Shown in pieces: positions 7,583 to 16,237 of a stretch of DNA of 64,000 nucleotides. The stretch's first letter is position 1. Every line of letters begins with the position of its first letter. The position numbers and the translations under genes were made by a program. The stretch spans positions 1 through 64,000 of the forward strand of contig OMVN01000004.1 of the NCBI GenBank assembly GCA_900314525.1, read 5' to 3'. Below the pieces are notes generated by a model. The model had not been told where the DNA came from. It saw only the letters and a list, made by a program, of their open reading frames with translations, and ran no database searches. The stretch comes from an uncultured Eubacteriales bacterium. GTDB taxonomy: Bacteria; Bacillota; Clostridia; Lachnospirales; Lachnospiraceae.

Positions 7583-9289
7583 TTATCCTTCTTTCTCTAT
7601 TTTCATAAGGTCTTCATTGATCACTGCCGCCTGCGTCCTGACATTTGCTGCCGTCATATTAAATGCTTTTAGGATTTCCTTTTGTACAGCTGTAACTGCA
7701 TAATCCATCCGGTATCCACGGTCACTCTGCCGGATCAGTTCTATCTTTTCCAGTTCCCTGATCGCTGCCGGAACTGTCATATAGTTTTTCTTCCCGCTTT
7801 TTTGCATCTGTTCTTTCAGGCAGCTGTAAAACCTGTTGCGGATGATCAATGCAACAAACTCTATAAATATCTTTGCATGTACCGATTCATTTGCATGTAC
7901 ACGAAAGCTCTTATTTCCAAGATATGACTTATCCCCACGGAACAGTTTTTCCGATACATCCCTGCTTTTATAATGCTCAAGTGCCTGTGCTGCTGTCATT
8001 TTTTCTGACGTTATGATAACAAAGTATCCGCATAGACGTATCTCCTCATTGATCACATCATGGCGTTCCCGTCCATACATGAATTTTTCGTCTTTTTTCC
8101 CTTTATGGTAATAGATCAGATCAAAGTATCTGGCAAAGCCTCCTGTAACTTCGTATTTTGTTCCTTCATGCTTGTGGAGACATTCCGCCATCCGGTCAAT
8201 CTTTGCTTCAATTGCCTCATGTTCGCTGCTTTTCTTTCTGTCATTGTAAAACACATGGAAATACCGTTCTTTTTCATCCGATGGATAAAGCTGCCTTTTT
8301 ACTGTAATTCCGCTTACTCTGTAATCCCTGATGCTATATCTGCGGTCTTCTTCAAAAGTACCCTTCACTTCAAGGACAAGACTTTTCACAAGTTCTTTCA
8401 TTCCCTTCATCATAATGACAAAGTCATAGCCGCATTTGTCCATGTAATGTATATTTTCTTTGCTGAAATATCCCCTGTCCAGGATAAATCCAACATTTTT
8501 ATAGCCATAACCACCGGCCTTTTCCAGTGTATACTGCAGTTGGGATACATCTACAATACTGCCTGGATAGTCTTCATAATACAATGGTTTTGCATTGTTT
8601 TCATCATAGCCAACCGAATAATTAATGACTGGTGCTCCTGTATCTTCTTTTGGATGGCCGTATTCTACAAAGTCTATATCACCTGCCTGACAGTTCTTAT
8701 TTGTTGAATCATAAGAAATATAAATTTTCTGTTTATGATCCTGTTTTGCATTCCATCCGTCTAAAAATGCAAGACTATGGTCTCTTGTAATGCTGTTAAT
8801 AAACTCAGAAACCTTTGAATCACTGTATATCTTCATCTGCTCCGTAAATAATGGATGATTAAATGCATACTCAGGATAATACTGTCCGGCATTATTTTCA
8901 GCAATGACCGAATACACAGCCAGATCCAGAAACAGACCGCTGTCCTTTCCGATTATGTTCCCGATCATCTCATCCAGATGATACTCTGAAATGATCCTGC
9001 GTAAGACTAGATATGTCCCTACCCTGAGACATCCGCTTCTATAGGCTTCCGCTTTCGTCTCAGGTAATTCCTCCGAGGGAAAGAATTTCAGAAAATTTGT
9101 ATTCGGATACATCATTTCCGGATCATCCTCCGTACACTTCCCAATGGATGTATTCCGGGGAATCGTATATCTTTTTTCAGGATTGTAATTATGTTCATAC
9201 GCATAATAAATATATGTGATCCCTTTAATTTTCTTGCGGGTAATTCCCGCTGCATCATACGGTATTTTCACTTTAAAATCAAGGTACAT
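7583..9289 (-). CDS. IS4/IS1634-family DDE transposase
   Basis: The 568-residue protein has the RNase H-like DDE core of the IS4 superfamily. YISYDSTN (about residues 191-198) carries the first Asp, FILDRGYFS (about 268-276) the second, and YKSRDVSEKLFRGDK (about 442-456) matches the Y(2)R(3)E(6)K signature with the catalytic Glu. A long insertion between the second Asp and the Glu is typical of IS1634-like members. AAGAAGG lies 6 bases before the ATG. The frame is intact, so the transposase may be functional. It is the first gene of the three-gene minus-strand unit. Confidence 0.9.
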   Translation of the reverse strand: MYLDFKVKIPYDAAGITRKKIKGITYIYYAYEHNYNPEKRYTIPRNTSIGKCTEDDPEMMYPNTNFLKFFPSEELPETKAEAYRSGCLRVGTYLVLRRIISEYHLDEMIGNIIGKDSGLFLDLAVYSVIAENNAGQYYPEYAFNHPLFTEQMKIYSDSKVSEFINSITRDHSLAFLDGWNAKQDHKQKIYISYDSTNKNCQAGDIDFVEYGHPKEDTGAPVINYSVGYDENNAKPLYYEDYPGSIVDVSQLQYTLEKAGGYGYKNVGFILDRGYFSKENIHYMDKCGYDFVIMMKGMKELVKSLVLEVKGTFEEDRRYSIRDYRVSGITVKRQLYPSDEKERYFHVFYNDRKKSSEHEAIEAKIDRMAECLHKHEGTKYEVTGGFARYFDLIYYHKGKKDEKFMYGRERHDVINEEIRLCGYFVIITSEKMTAAQALEHYKSRDVSEKLFRGDKSYLGNKSFRVHANESVHAKIFIEFVALIIRNRFYSCLKEQMQKSGKKNYMTVPAAIRELEKIELIRQSDRGYRMDYAVTAVQKEILKAFNMTAANVRTQAAVINEDLMKIEKEG

Positions 9290-9302
9290 GATAGCCTTCT
9301 TT

Positions 9303-9314
9303 CGAGAGTTAATT
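9303..9314 (+). repeat. Internal copy of the IS end motif
   Basis: CGAGAGTTAATT occurs here and again at 9421-9432 within the right inverted repeat, in the same orientation about 118 bases away. It may be an extra transposase-binding site or an autoregulatory site between the IS end and the transposase gene. Confidence 0.5.
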
Positions 9315-9419
9315 ACTTCTCTTTCATTCTACCATATTCACCACTTTTTTCAAGAAAAATTGCTTGGTTTTTGCTGAAATCATGCGGTTTTTAGCACTTT
9401 CTACCTTCTTCATGAACAT

Positions 9420-9446
9420 ACGAGAGTTAATTTTTCAGGAAGTTCA
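9420..9446 (+). repeat. Right terminal inverted repeat of the IS
   Basis: The segment starts ACGAGAGTTAATT and ends GGAAGTTCA, the inverse of the left repeat with two mismatches. Confidence 0.85.
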
Positions 9447-9481
9447 CAATTTAACAAGTTCACAAAATCTTCACAAAAAAA

Positions 9482-9523
9482 TTAGCACTCAACACTTGAC
9501 TTGGCTAATATAGGTGTTATAAT
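9482..9523 (+). promoter_or_regulatory. Hsp20 promoter with a degenerate CIRCE operator
   Basis: TTGACT (9496-9501) and TATAAT (9518-9523) are 16 bases apart. Overlapping the -35 box is TTAGCACTC, nine bases, then CTTGGCTAA (9482-9508). The first half is a perfect CIRCE half-site; the second keeps only GCTAA of the consensus GAGTGCTAA. HrcA repression of the heat-shock gene is therefore plausible but perhaps weak. Confidence 0.65.
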
Positions 9524-9619
9524 ACATATAGAACAAAGAAAAAGATATATATCATATCTAAAGGTTCAGATTTACAGGTAACATTGTATGATTGAATGAA
9601 TAAAAAGGAGGAATGACTT

Positions 9620-10045
9620 ATGATGATGCCTAGTATTTTTGGAGAAAATTTATTTGATGATTTCTTTGATAACTCTTTTAGAGATTATTCAGGAACACAG
9701 GAATTAATGAAGACAGATGTTAAGGAAAACGAGAATGATTTTGAAATCGATATGAGTCTTCCAGGAGTAAATAAAGAAGACATTAAGGCTGAACTGAATG
9801 ATGGATACTTAACAGTAAGTGCTTCTACATCTAATGTAAAAGAAGATAATGATGAGAAAAAGAGATATGTCCGCAGAGAACGTTATTATGGATCATGCAG
9901 CAGAAGCTTTTATGTAGGCGATCAGGTTAAACAGGATGAAATAAAGGCCAGATACGAAAATGGTGTACTTTCACTTAATATACCTAAGAAGGAAGAGAAG
10001 AAAACAGAAGTAGAACAGAATAATTACATTGCAATTGAAGGATAA
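9620..10045 (+). CDS. Small heat-shock protein, Hsp20/alpha-crystallin family
   Basis: The 141-residue product is an ATP-independent holdase that binds unfolding proteins. The alpha-crystallin domain spans about residues 33-130: DVKENENDFEIDMSLPGV begins it, and ARYENGVLSLNIPKKE supplies the conserved GVLxxxxPK-type motif. The N-terminus starts MMMPSIFGENLFDDFFD, typical of clostridial Hsp18-like proteins. AAAGGAGG lies ahead of the first ATG. It is a single-gene transcript with its own promoter, a CIRCE-like site and a terminator. Confidence 0.92.
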   Translation: MMMPSIFGENLFDDFFDNSFRDYSGTQELMKTDVKENENDFEIDMSLPGVNKEDIKAELNDGYLTVSASTSNVKEDNDEKKRYVRRERYYGSCSRSFYVGDQVKQDEIKARYENGVLSLNIPKKEEKKTEVEQNNYIAIEG

Positions 10046-10063
10046 AGATATAAAAATATAAAT

Positions 10064-10104
10064 CGGATGTTTAGGGTCGATAATCTTAAACATCCGTTTT
10101 TTAT
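10064..10104 (+). terminator. Terminator of the Hsp20 gene
   Basis: CGGATGTTTA pairs with TAAACATCCG (10064-10073 with 10087-10096), followed by a T-rich run. Confidence 0.85.
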
Positions 10105-10129
10105 TTACAAAATATTTTAAAAATAAATA

Positions 10130-10200
10130 TTGAACTTTTTGAAACACAGGTATATAATTACAGAAAGAAATTGAACCAAAGTTCAATTTTAAAATTGAAC
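10130..10200 (+). promoter_or_regulatory. Promoter and palindromic operators of the HTH-aminotransferase gene
   Basis: TTGAAC (10130-10135) and TATAAT (10153-10158) are 17 bases apart. Downstream lie TTGAAC-CAAA-GTTCAA (10171-10186) and, sharing its right half, the perfect 20-base palindrome GTTCAATTTTAAAATTGAAC (10181-10200). The half-site TTGAAC thus occurs in the -35 box and three more times around the start of transcription, a layout expected for repression by a dimeric HTH protein, most simply the one encoded directly downstream. Confidence 0.7.
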
Positions 10201-10219
10201 TTTTTAGGAGATGAGCGAA

Positions 10220-11746
10220 ATGGACAAAAATTTATTTGCCGAGAGACTAAATAAGTGCATGAAAGGAAAAGGTCTTAAGCAGATTGATATAGTTAATGCG
10301 GCGGCGGATAAAAAAATTAAATTAGGAAAAAGTCATGTGAGCCAGTATGTCAGTGGCAAGACGATTCCAAGGGACAATATAATGCAGTTCCTGTCAGAAT
10401 TATTCGGAGTAACAACAGAGTATTTGAGCGGCAGTGACTTAGAGACTGAAAACAGCAATCAGGCAGAGAATAAAAACGAAGAAGAATCGGAAAATGATAT
10501 ATTGAATAGACAAAAAGGAGAAGTAAAAATGAGAGAATTTAAAAAATCAACTAAACTTAATAATGTATTATATGATGTAAGAGGACCTGTTGTAGAGGAA
10601 GCTGCAAGAATGGAAGCCAATGGAACTCAGGTGTTAAAGCTTAACATTGGTAATCCAGCACCATTTGGATTCAGAACTCCTGATGAAGTTATCTATGATC
10701 TTAGCAGACAGCTTACAGACTGTGAGGGATATTCAGCATCAAAGGGTATGTTCTCAGCAAGAAAAGCAATTATGCAGTATGCCCAGAACAAAAACCTTCC
10801 AAATGTTACAATAGAGGATATTTATACAGGAAACGGTGTAAGCGAGTTAATAAATTTAAGCATGCAGGCACTTCTTGACGATGGAGATGAAGTACTTGTA
10901 CCATCACCGGATTATCCGCTCTGGACAGCATGTGTTACACTTGCAGGAGGTAAGGCAGTTCATTATATCTGTGATGAAGAGAGTGACTGGTATCCAGACA
11001 TTGATGATATGAGAAAGAAAATAAATGATAATACAAAAGCAATTGTTATTATCAACCCAAATAACCCTACAGGTGCACTTTACAATAGAGAGGTTTTACA
11101 GCAGATTGTTGACCTTGCAAGAGAGAAACAACTCATGATTTTCTCTGATGAAATATACGACAGACTTGTAATGGACGATCTTGAACATGTTTCAATAGCT
11201 TCACTTGCACCAGATTTATTCTGCGTAACATTTAGTGGACTTTCAAAATCCCATATGATTGCCGGATTTAGAATCGGATGGATGGTATTAAGTGGAAATA
11301 AAGAACTTGGAAAAGATTATATCCAGGGAATCAATATGTTATCAAACATGAGACTTTGTTCAAATGTTCCAGCACAGTCTATAGTACAGACTGCACTTGG
11401 AGGTTACCAGAGTGTAACTAACTATATTGTTCCAGGCGGAAGAATATATGAGCAGAGAGAATATATTTACAAGGCTTTAAATGACATACCTGGAATTACA
11501 GCAGTAAAGCCTAAGGCAGCATTCTACATTTTCCCTAAGATTGATGCGAAGAAATTTGGAATAGTCAATGATGAGAAATTTGTACTTGATCTTCTTAAAG
11601 ATAAAAAAATTCTTATGATTCATGGAGGTGGATTCAACTGGGGTCAGCCAGATCACTTCAGAGTTGTATATCTTCCTAGAATAGAAGTGCTCCAGGAGGC
11701 TATGGGAAAACTTGGCGATTTCTTAAGTTATTATAAACAATCATAA
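10220..11746 (+). CDS. HTH-XRE domain fused to a class I/II PLP aminotransferase
   Basis: The first 70 residues form an XRE/Cro-type helix-turn-helix (FAERLNKCMKGKGLKQIDI, then KSHVSQYVSGKTIP). A Glu/Asn-rich linker (about 75-105) leads to a complete aminotransferase of about 405 residues of the AlaA/AlaT-like group. The PLP lysine lies in TFSGLSKSHMIAGFRIGWM, and VIINPNNPTGALY and SDEIYDR are the usual cofactor motifs. Alanine or a related amino acid is the likely substrate. The start at 10220 is chosen because AGGAG is about 9 bases upstream, whereas the ATG at 10211 abuts it. The fusion resembles MocR/GabR-like regulators in principle, but the DNA-binding part is XRE rather than GntR. Confidence 0.88.
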   Translation: MDKNLFAERLNKCMKGKGLKQIDIVNAAADKKIKLGKSHVSQYVSGKTIPRDNIMQFLSELFGVTTEYLSGSDLETENSNQAENKNEEESENDILNRQKGEVKMREFKKSTKLNNVLYDVRGPVVEEAARMEANGTQVLKLNIGNPAPFGFRTPDEVIYDLSRQLTDCEGYSASKGMFSARKAIMQYAQNKNLPNVTIEDIYTGNGVSELINLSMQALLDDGDEVLVPSPDYPLWTACVTLAGGKAVHYICDEESDWYPDIDDMRKKINDNTKAIVIINPNNPTGALYNREVLQQIVDLAREKQLMIFSDEIYDRLVMDDLEHVSIASLAPDLFCVTFSGLSKSHMIAGFRIGWMVLSGNKELGKDYIQGINMLSNMRLCSNVPAQSIVQTALGGYQSVTNYIVPGGRIYEQREYIYKALNDIPGITAVKPKAAFYIFPKIDAKKFGIVNDEKFVLDLLKDKKILMIHGGGFNWGQPDHFRVVYLPRIEVLQEAMGKLGDFLSYYKQS

Positions 11747-11827
11747 AAATATGAACAAAATGTGGATAAAATTGAAATAATGTGTTATAATGTCTACCAC
11801 TATATATAGAAAGGGAATTAGTGCATT

Positions 11828-12631
11828 ATGAATATTGGAGATGTAGTCGTAGTTCCTGATGTCGAATGTATGGCCAGAATGTTTACCATTACAGAGAAGA
11901 AATTTAGCGAGAGAAAAGATGTAAACGAATACAGGGCCGTAGAAAAGGCAAGTGGTGAGGTACTTCCTTTCGACGGAAGAATTAAGAGAAGTAATTTTAT
12001 TATGCCCCTTGATAAGTACAATAAGATTATAGATAAAAACTGTTTCCTTATTGCACAGATTGAAGATGGCGATAGAAATGAGTTTTACATACTAATGGAT
12101 GGAAAACTGACGATGGGAGATAAGGGATGTACATTTGAAAATCAGCGTTATGGTGCGGAATTTTATCACAAATGTGCAACTAAAATTGCTGACGTTACGG
12201 GATCAAAAGTTAACCCATATACTTTTTGGACTAAATGTTCAAAGTTATGTATAGGGATGACACTTGATGAAATATTTAATTTCATTGATGAAGATCCATA
12301 TAAGTTTATGAGACTTCCAGATTATAAGGATGCAATCAGAGATTTGATTGTCACAATCAACAGACCTGAGATATCAAGATATGACAGTGAGGATGGCAAT
12401 AGAGGATTTAACGTAGTTAGAGTAGAAGTACTTCTTAAGAGATACGCTTATCCTGAAATCCTTAAGCATATAGAGGATTATAAGCAGGAGATTATAGATA
12501 TTGTCCTTGAGTCGGTTGCAGAATCAGCAGAATTCAAAAAATTAGATGTTCCTGTGGAGTATCTAGTTCCATACAAATTAAAGAAATTATCAGCAGATGA
12601 TTTGCTCTTTGATTTTAAATTACCTGAATAA
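11828..12631 (+). CDS. Conserved-looking protein of unknown function
   Basis: The 267-residue product is soluble, with no signal or membrane segment. The N-terminus (MNIGDVVVVPDVECMARMFTI) has the look of a small beta-barrel that opens with a G-D-V-V-V strand, and the C-terminal half is alpha-helical and Glu/Lys-rich (from about residue 150). I do not recognise a family; CarD-like was considered but the motifs do not fit. The ATG lies about 10 bases after AAAGGGA. It follows the aminotransferase by 81 bases with a TATAAT at 11788-11793, so it may have its own promoter, and it ends at a shared terminator. Confidence 0.65.
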   Translation: MNIGDVVVVPDVECMARMFTITEKKFSERKDVNEYRAVEKASGEVLPFDGRIKRSNFIMPLDKYNKIIDKNCFLIAQIEDGDRNEFYILMDGKLTMGDKGCTFENQRYGAEFYHKCATKIADVTGSKVNPYTFWTKCSKLCIGMTLDEIFNFIDEDPYKFMRLPDYKDAIRDLIVTINRPEISRYDSEDGNRGFNVVRVEVLLKRYAYPEILKHIEDYKQEIIDIVLESVAESAEFKKLDVPVEYLVPYKLKKLSADDLLFDFKLPE

Positions 12632-12644
12632 TCTATAAAATAGA

Positions 12645-12672
12645 GCCCCGTAATTATATTACGGGGCTTGTT
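12645..12672. terminator. Terminator between convergent genes
   Basis: GCCCCGTAAT pairs perfectly with ATTACGGGGC (12645-12654 with 12658-12667) around a three-base loop. It separates the unknown gene from the converging GGDEF gene. Confidence 0.8.
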
Positions 12673-12694
12673 GTATGTCTAAAATTATGAAAAA

Positions 12695-15559
12695 TTATTT
12701 GCAGGATTTTTCTTTTTTCATTTTATCCTTATCCTGGTACATTTTGAAGTCTGCGATTTTAAGAGATTCTTCTATATTTTCTCCACGGTTTTCGTGCAAT
12801 GCATATCCAATAGCCACCTCGATATTTTTCTCCTTGTATGAGTCTTTTAGTATGGATATAGTTTCATCTGGATCTGGTTTTGAAGACAGTCTGTAAAATG
12901 CCAAAAATTCGTCTCCTCCCATCCTAAATACATTCTTTTTTCCGAAGAATTGGGTAAGAACATCGGAAGTGTCTTTAATTAGCTTGTCGCCTGCTAAATG
13001 ACCAAGATTGTCATTAGTCTCCTTAAGACCGTTAATATCACAGAAAATAAGTACAATATCTGTCTGATTTTCAAGGTAATTCTTATAGCTGTTAAAGGCA
13101 CGTCTGTTGAGGGCACCAGTTAAACCATCTGTTGTACTTTGTATCTCAAGCTTTTCCATTGTATTCCTATTCTGAATAATAATTACAATAAACTGAGAGA
13201 GTGAGTCGAGAATCTTTCTAGTTATATCCTGAGTGTCGGGATTTGGGTGCTCAATGACAACATAACCAATAATTCTATGATTTAATATAAGTTTTTGTAC
13301 CATAAAATTAGTTGTGTCGTTAATCAGGTCATCATTAATATATGTTACAAGCGGGGTGTAATTATCTTTTGTCCACAAGTATGAATTACTGTATTGCTTA
13401 CTATTTTCATCGAGTTCGAATAAGTGTGCGCAGTCACATTCAAATCCGAAACCAATTTTGTCAATCATTTTTCGGAGACCGGCATTAGGGTTGCTTTCCC
13501 TCATTACGATGTGAATGACATCATTTTCGAACTGTTCGAAATATTTGAGTTTCTGATTCATTTTCTCGGTTTCGATAAATTTTGTTGTATCTGTGGCAAT
13601 CTCAAATCTGTAATTTTTGCCATTCCATGGTATAAGTGTATCCCTGATTAAAAATGTTTTTCCAAGAAATTCATTATGAAGTTTCCATTCATAAAATTTA
13701 TCCTGTTTAAGAATGTTGTTGGTGCAGTAATCACAAGGTGAGTCTTGTTTTCTGAAAACATGGTAGCATTTACGCCCGCAAAGTGACTCATCTTCGCCTA
13801 TCCCGAATGTCTTTCGACATAATTTATTGGCATATACCAATGTATGGTCATCAGGATCAGCAATGTAAACAATATCATTCATGTTATCAAATTTTTCTTT
13901 ATCAAAAAACAGTCTTTCATTGTACGGTATAGCATTCTTGATACTAGTATTTATGGATTCAGGATTGCTGTCTGCAAGACGATCATTTAAAATTTGTGAC
14001 AGATTAGTAATACTGTCGGTTTCGCTTCCCATGGCAATGCCGTACTTAGCAAAAACGGTGCATGGAAATCCGTCAATATCATGTATAGTGTGTATATCCT
14101 CAGAAATTTTATGCAGAGTGTTTTGCAGATTTTCGGAATTTGCAAATTTTTGAATTATTATAAATCTACCAGAAATAAATCTTGAAATCACACCATTTAT
14201 CCCTATGTGTTTTCTCAGAATGTCAGCAATTTTCATAAGCAGTTTTTCTGATACTTCTTTTCCATAAGTGTTAAGGATGCGATTATATTCATCTATAACG
14301 AGCAATGCGACGTAGTATTCATCCTTGTTTTTTTGCCTTGATTCTTCGAAAGTTACAAGATTGGTAAAGAAACCAATATCGTTGGATAATCCTGTGACTT
14401 TATCAATTAGTTTACAGGACTCTAATTTTAATGGGGAGTAATTCTCGTCATCACCATCAAAGAAATATCCAAATAGACCAGTGATTTTTCCATTGTGATA
14501 AACAGGAAACTTTGTTGCATAAATAAAATGATTTACACCATTTATGATACATGAACCAGGTGAATTTATTACACATCGGCCAGAGTTTAATACATCCTTT
14601 TCATCCTGAAGATAAGGGATATTATCTGTGTGCCATCCCATGTCCTCGTCTGTTTTCCCAATAAGAATATCCTCAGAATCAATGTTATAATATTTTAGAA
14701 AATTAGTACTTGCCTTTGTAAATTTCCTATTTCTGTCCTTGAAAAACCACATAATATTAGGATGATTTTTTAAGGATTCCCAGATATCCTTGTATGATAA
14801 TCCAAAAGGAATATCGGAGCCAGATAAATTATTTTCGTTTTCAGCATTACCATTTAAAAATGGCGATTCTTCTAAATCTTTTATAAGAATTAGAAAAGTA
14901 TTATTGTTAGTTCTTGGAATGGAAATGATATTTATAGTTTTCTTTTCATAATTTCCATTCTGACGATTCATAATGCGGAAGGAATTACTTATATATCCTT
15001 TTCCTGATGTTCGAATTCTGTCACAGAGTGTTTCTATATCAAAAAATGATAGATATCTGTCGCGGTCCTCCTCATATAATAGTGTGGACGCTGAAAAATC
15101 CAGATTTTTTTGAATTCCATAATATCTGACACAACTATTATCGGAAAAAATTTTGGAGGTCATGATGATATCACACCAGTCTTCTTTAATATTAATTACC
15201 TGGATAACATCATTAATCTTTATTGCATCACGGACATATTTATCAATATGATTTTGCCTTGCGGTATCGGAATCCAGCTCTAAGGTGTCTAATGATACAC
15301 AAAATAAATATTTTTCTTTAAAAGTAGACACTAGATGTGCCGTTACCTTTACATAAACATCTTTGTCTATATAAGTAAATACTTCTTCTTTCTGGCTCTC
15401 GATGACCTTCTTGGCCATATTTCTATACATATAGTAAAGAGGAGAGTCCTCTTTGTTGAGATTAAGACTTGACTCGGTAATTCCCCTTGTGCCAAGTGAT
15501 TTAATCACTTCCAGATTACCATCGTTTAAATATTTCCACTCCATATATCCTTTGTCCAT
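12695..15559 (-). CDS. PAS/GAF diguanylate cyclase (surviving half of an EAL-GGDEF gene)
   Basis: The 954-residue frame holds, in order: a PAS-like region (about 85-235), a second PAS (265-380), a degenerate GGDEF-like domain (385-535, with SGRF where GGDEF should be), a third PAS with a Cys-rich CDYC motif (565-670), a GAF-like region (680-785) and an intact GGDEF domain (795-950, with DGLTGALNRRAF and RMGGDEF). The last should make c-di-GMP; the first may bind GTP or serve regulation. The same reading frame continues upstream without interruption into the EAL remnant, so this ORF is the 3' part of a larger gene. Its own ATG has AGGA about 10 bases ahead and might be used for reinitiation. 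Confidence 0.85.
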   Translation of the reverse strand: MDKGYMEWKYLNDGNLEVIKSLGTRGITESSLNLNKEDSPLYYMYRNMAKKVIESQKEEVFTYIDKDVYVKVTAHLVSTFKEKYLFCVSLDTLELDSDTARQNHIDKYVRDAIKINDVIQVINIKEDWCDIIMTSKIFSDNSCVRYYGIQKNLDFSASTLLYEEDRDRYLSFFDIETLCDRIRTSGKGYISNSFRIMNRQNGNYEKKTINIISIPRTNNNTFLILIKDLEESPFLNGNAENENNLSGSDIPFGLSYKDIWESLKNHPNIMWFFKDRNRKFTKASTNFLKYYNIDSEDILIGKTDEDMGWHTDNIPYLQDEKDVLNSGRCVINSPGSCIINGVNHFIYATKFPVYHNGKITGLFGYFFDGDDENYSPLKLESCKLIDKVTGLSNDIGFFTNLVTFEESRQKNKDEYYVALLVIDEYNRILNTYGKEVSEKLLMKIADILRKHIGINGVISRFISGRFIIIQKFANSENLQNTLHKISEDIHTIHDIDGFPCTVFAKYGIAMGSETDSITNLSQILNDRLADSNPESINTSIKNAIPYNERLFFDKEKFDNMNDIVYIADPDDHTLVYANKLCRKTFGIGEDESLCGRKCYHVFRKQDSPCDYCTNNILKQDKFYEWKLHNEFLGKTFLIRDTLIPWNGKNYRFEIATDTTKFIETEKMNQKLKYFEQFENDVIHIVMRESNPNAGLRKMIDKIGFGFECDCAHLFELDENSKQYSNSYLWTKDNYTPLVTYINDDLINDTTNFMVQKLILNHRIIGYVVIEHPNPDTQDITRKILDSLSQFIVIIIQNRNTMEKLEIQSTTDGLTGALNRRAFNSYKNYLENQTDIVLIFCDINGLKETNDNLGHLAGDKLIKDTSDVLTQFFGKKNVFRMGGDEFLAFYRLSSKPDPDETISILKDSYKEKNIEVAIGYALHENRGENIEESLKIADFKMYQDKDKMKKEKSCK

Positions 15560-16237
15560 GAGCAGAATTCCTAAAGGTCTGTCGGTAATAAGATTTATTC
15601 TTCCGGCATCGCGGTAAAATTTGGATTCAGCTCTGGCTTCTATTGAGAGTAATTTTGCGTGGCAGTTTTTAAGTGCATTTTCAAAAGTCAGAGGTTTGCC
15701 ATAGAAGAATCCTTGAACTTTTTCACAACCAATATCTGATAGAAACTTGAGCTGTTCTGCATTTTCTACCCCTTCAGCTAATGTACCTATTCCAATTTTT
15801 TTGCCATATCAACGATTGATGTGATAATCATCTTTTTGAAGCATGGTTTCAGTGATTTCTATTATAAACAAGTCTCTTGGAACATTGTATTTTTTGATAG
15901 TGTCTTCAATAAAAGAAAAAATATCACATAAGGTAAAGTCCAGTCTGGACAGATTAAATGATACGGGTACCATAGAGAAACCATTCTCTGACTGAACTTT
16001 GTAATTTCTGCAGATCTCATCTATGACATAACAGTCCAGTTTGTGAATTATTTTATTCTGTTCGAGTTCGGGTATAAATAAATCAGGTCCTATAATTCCA
16101 AACTCAGGATCATCCCATCTGGCGAGAGCTACAAAGCCGCAAAGTTTACCGGATAGCGTACGGACAACTGGCTGGTAGTAAATTTTTATGTAGTTGTTTT
16201 TTATGGCATTTTCAAGACGGTCACTAAAAATCCCCAT
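15560..16237 (-). pseudogene. Broken EAL (c-di-GMP phosphodiesterase) domain
   Basis: The EAL domain begins at 16237 (AAAGGAG upstream) and reads well to IIEITETMLQKDD. It then meets a TGA stop at 15809-15811 and resumes in the same frame with GIGTLAEGVEN and CEKVQGFFYGKPL. The middle of the domain, which should hold DDFGSGYSS and the metal-binding KID motif, is absent. A short piece matching the missing helix (IITSIVDMAKK) sits in the +1 frame just before a run of seven A, so a deletion plus loss of one A explains the lesion. The signature EAL also reads VAL (GFVALARW), removing a catalytic Glu. Phosphodiesterase activity is lost. Confidence 0.85.

Larger units (their letters stand above)
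6894..9446 (-). mobile_element. IS4/IS1634-like insertion sequence with two accessory genes
   Basis: The element is bounded by 27-bp inverted repeats (6894-6920 and 9420-9446) that match at 25 positions. It encloses, in transcription order on the minus strand, a DDE transposase, a 74-residue coiled-coil protein and a pRiA4b ORF-3-like protein. No exact target-site duplication is obvious next to the repeats, so the outermost bases are uncertain by a few positions. The coding density and tight gene spacing suggest a complete, possibly active element. It sits between the NUDIX gene and the Hsp20 promoter. Confidence 0.8.

Noticed and set aside
8060-8707. A 215-codon plus-strand frame opposite the transposase
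   Set aside because: It is antisense to a clearly conserved DDE transposase, is Phe/Ile-rich as expected for a shadow frame, and has no good ribosome site.
10064-10104. Operator for the HTH-aminotransferase
   Set aside because: The inverted repeat is followed by a T-run and lies right after hsp20, so it is a terminator; the TTGAAC palindromes downstream are better operators.
11828-12631. CarD-like RNA polymerase regulator
   Set aside because: The N-terminal G-D-V-V-V strand is suggestive, but the Tudor-like core motifs of CarD are not present and the C-terminal part does not fit.
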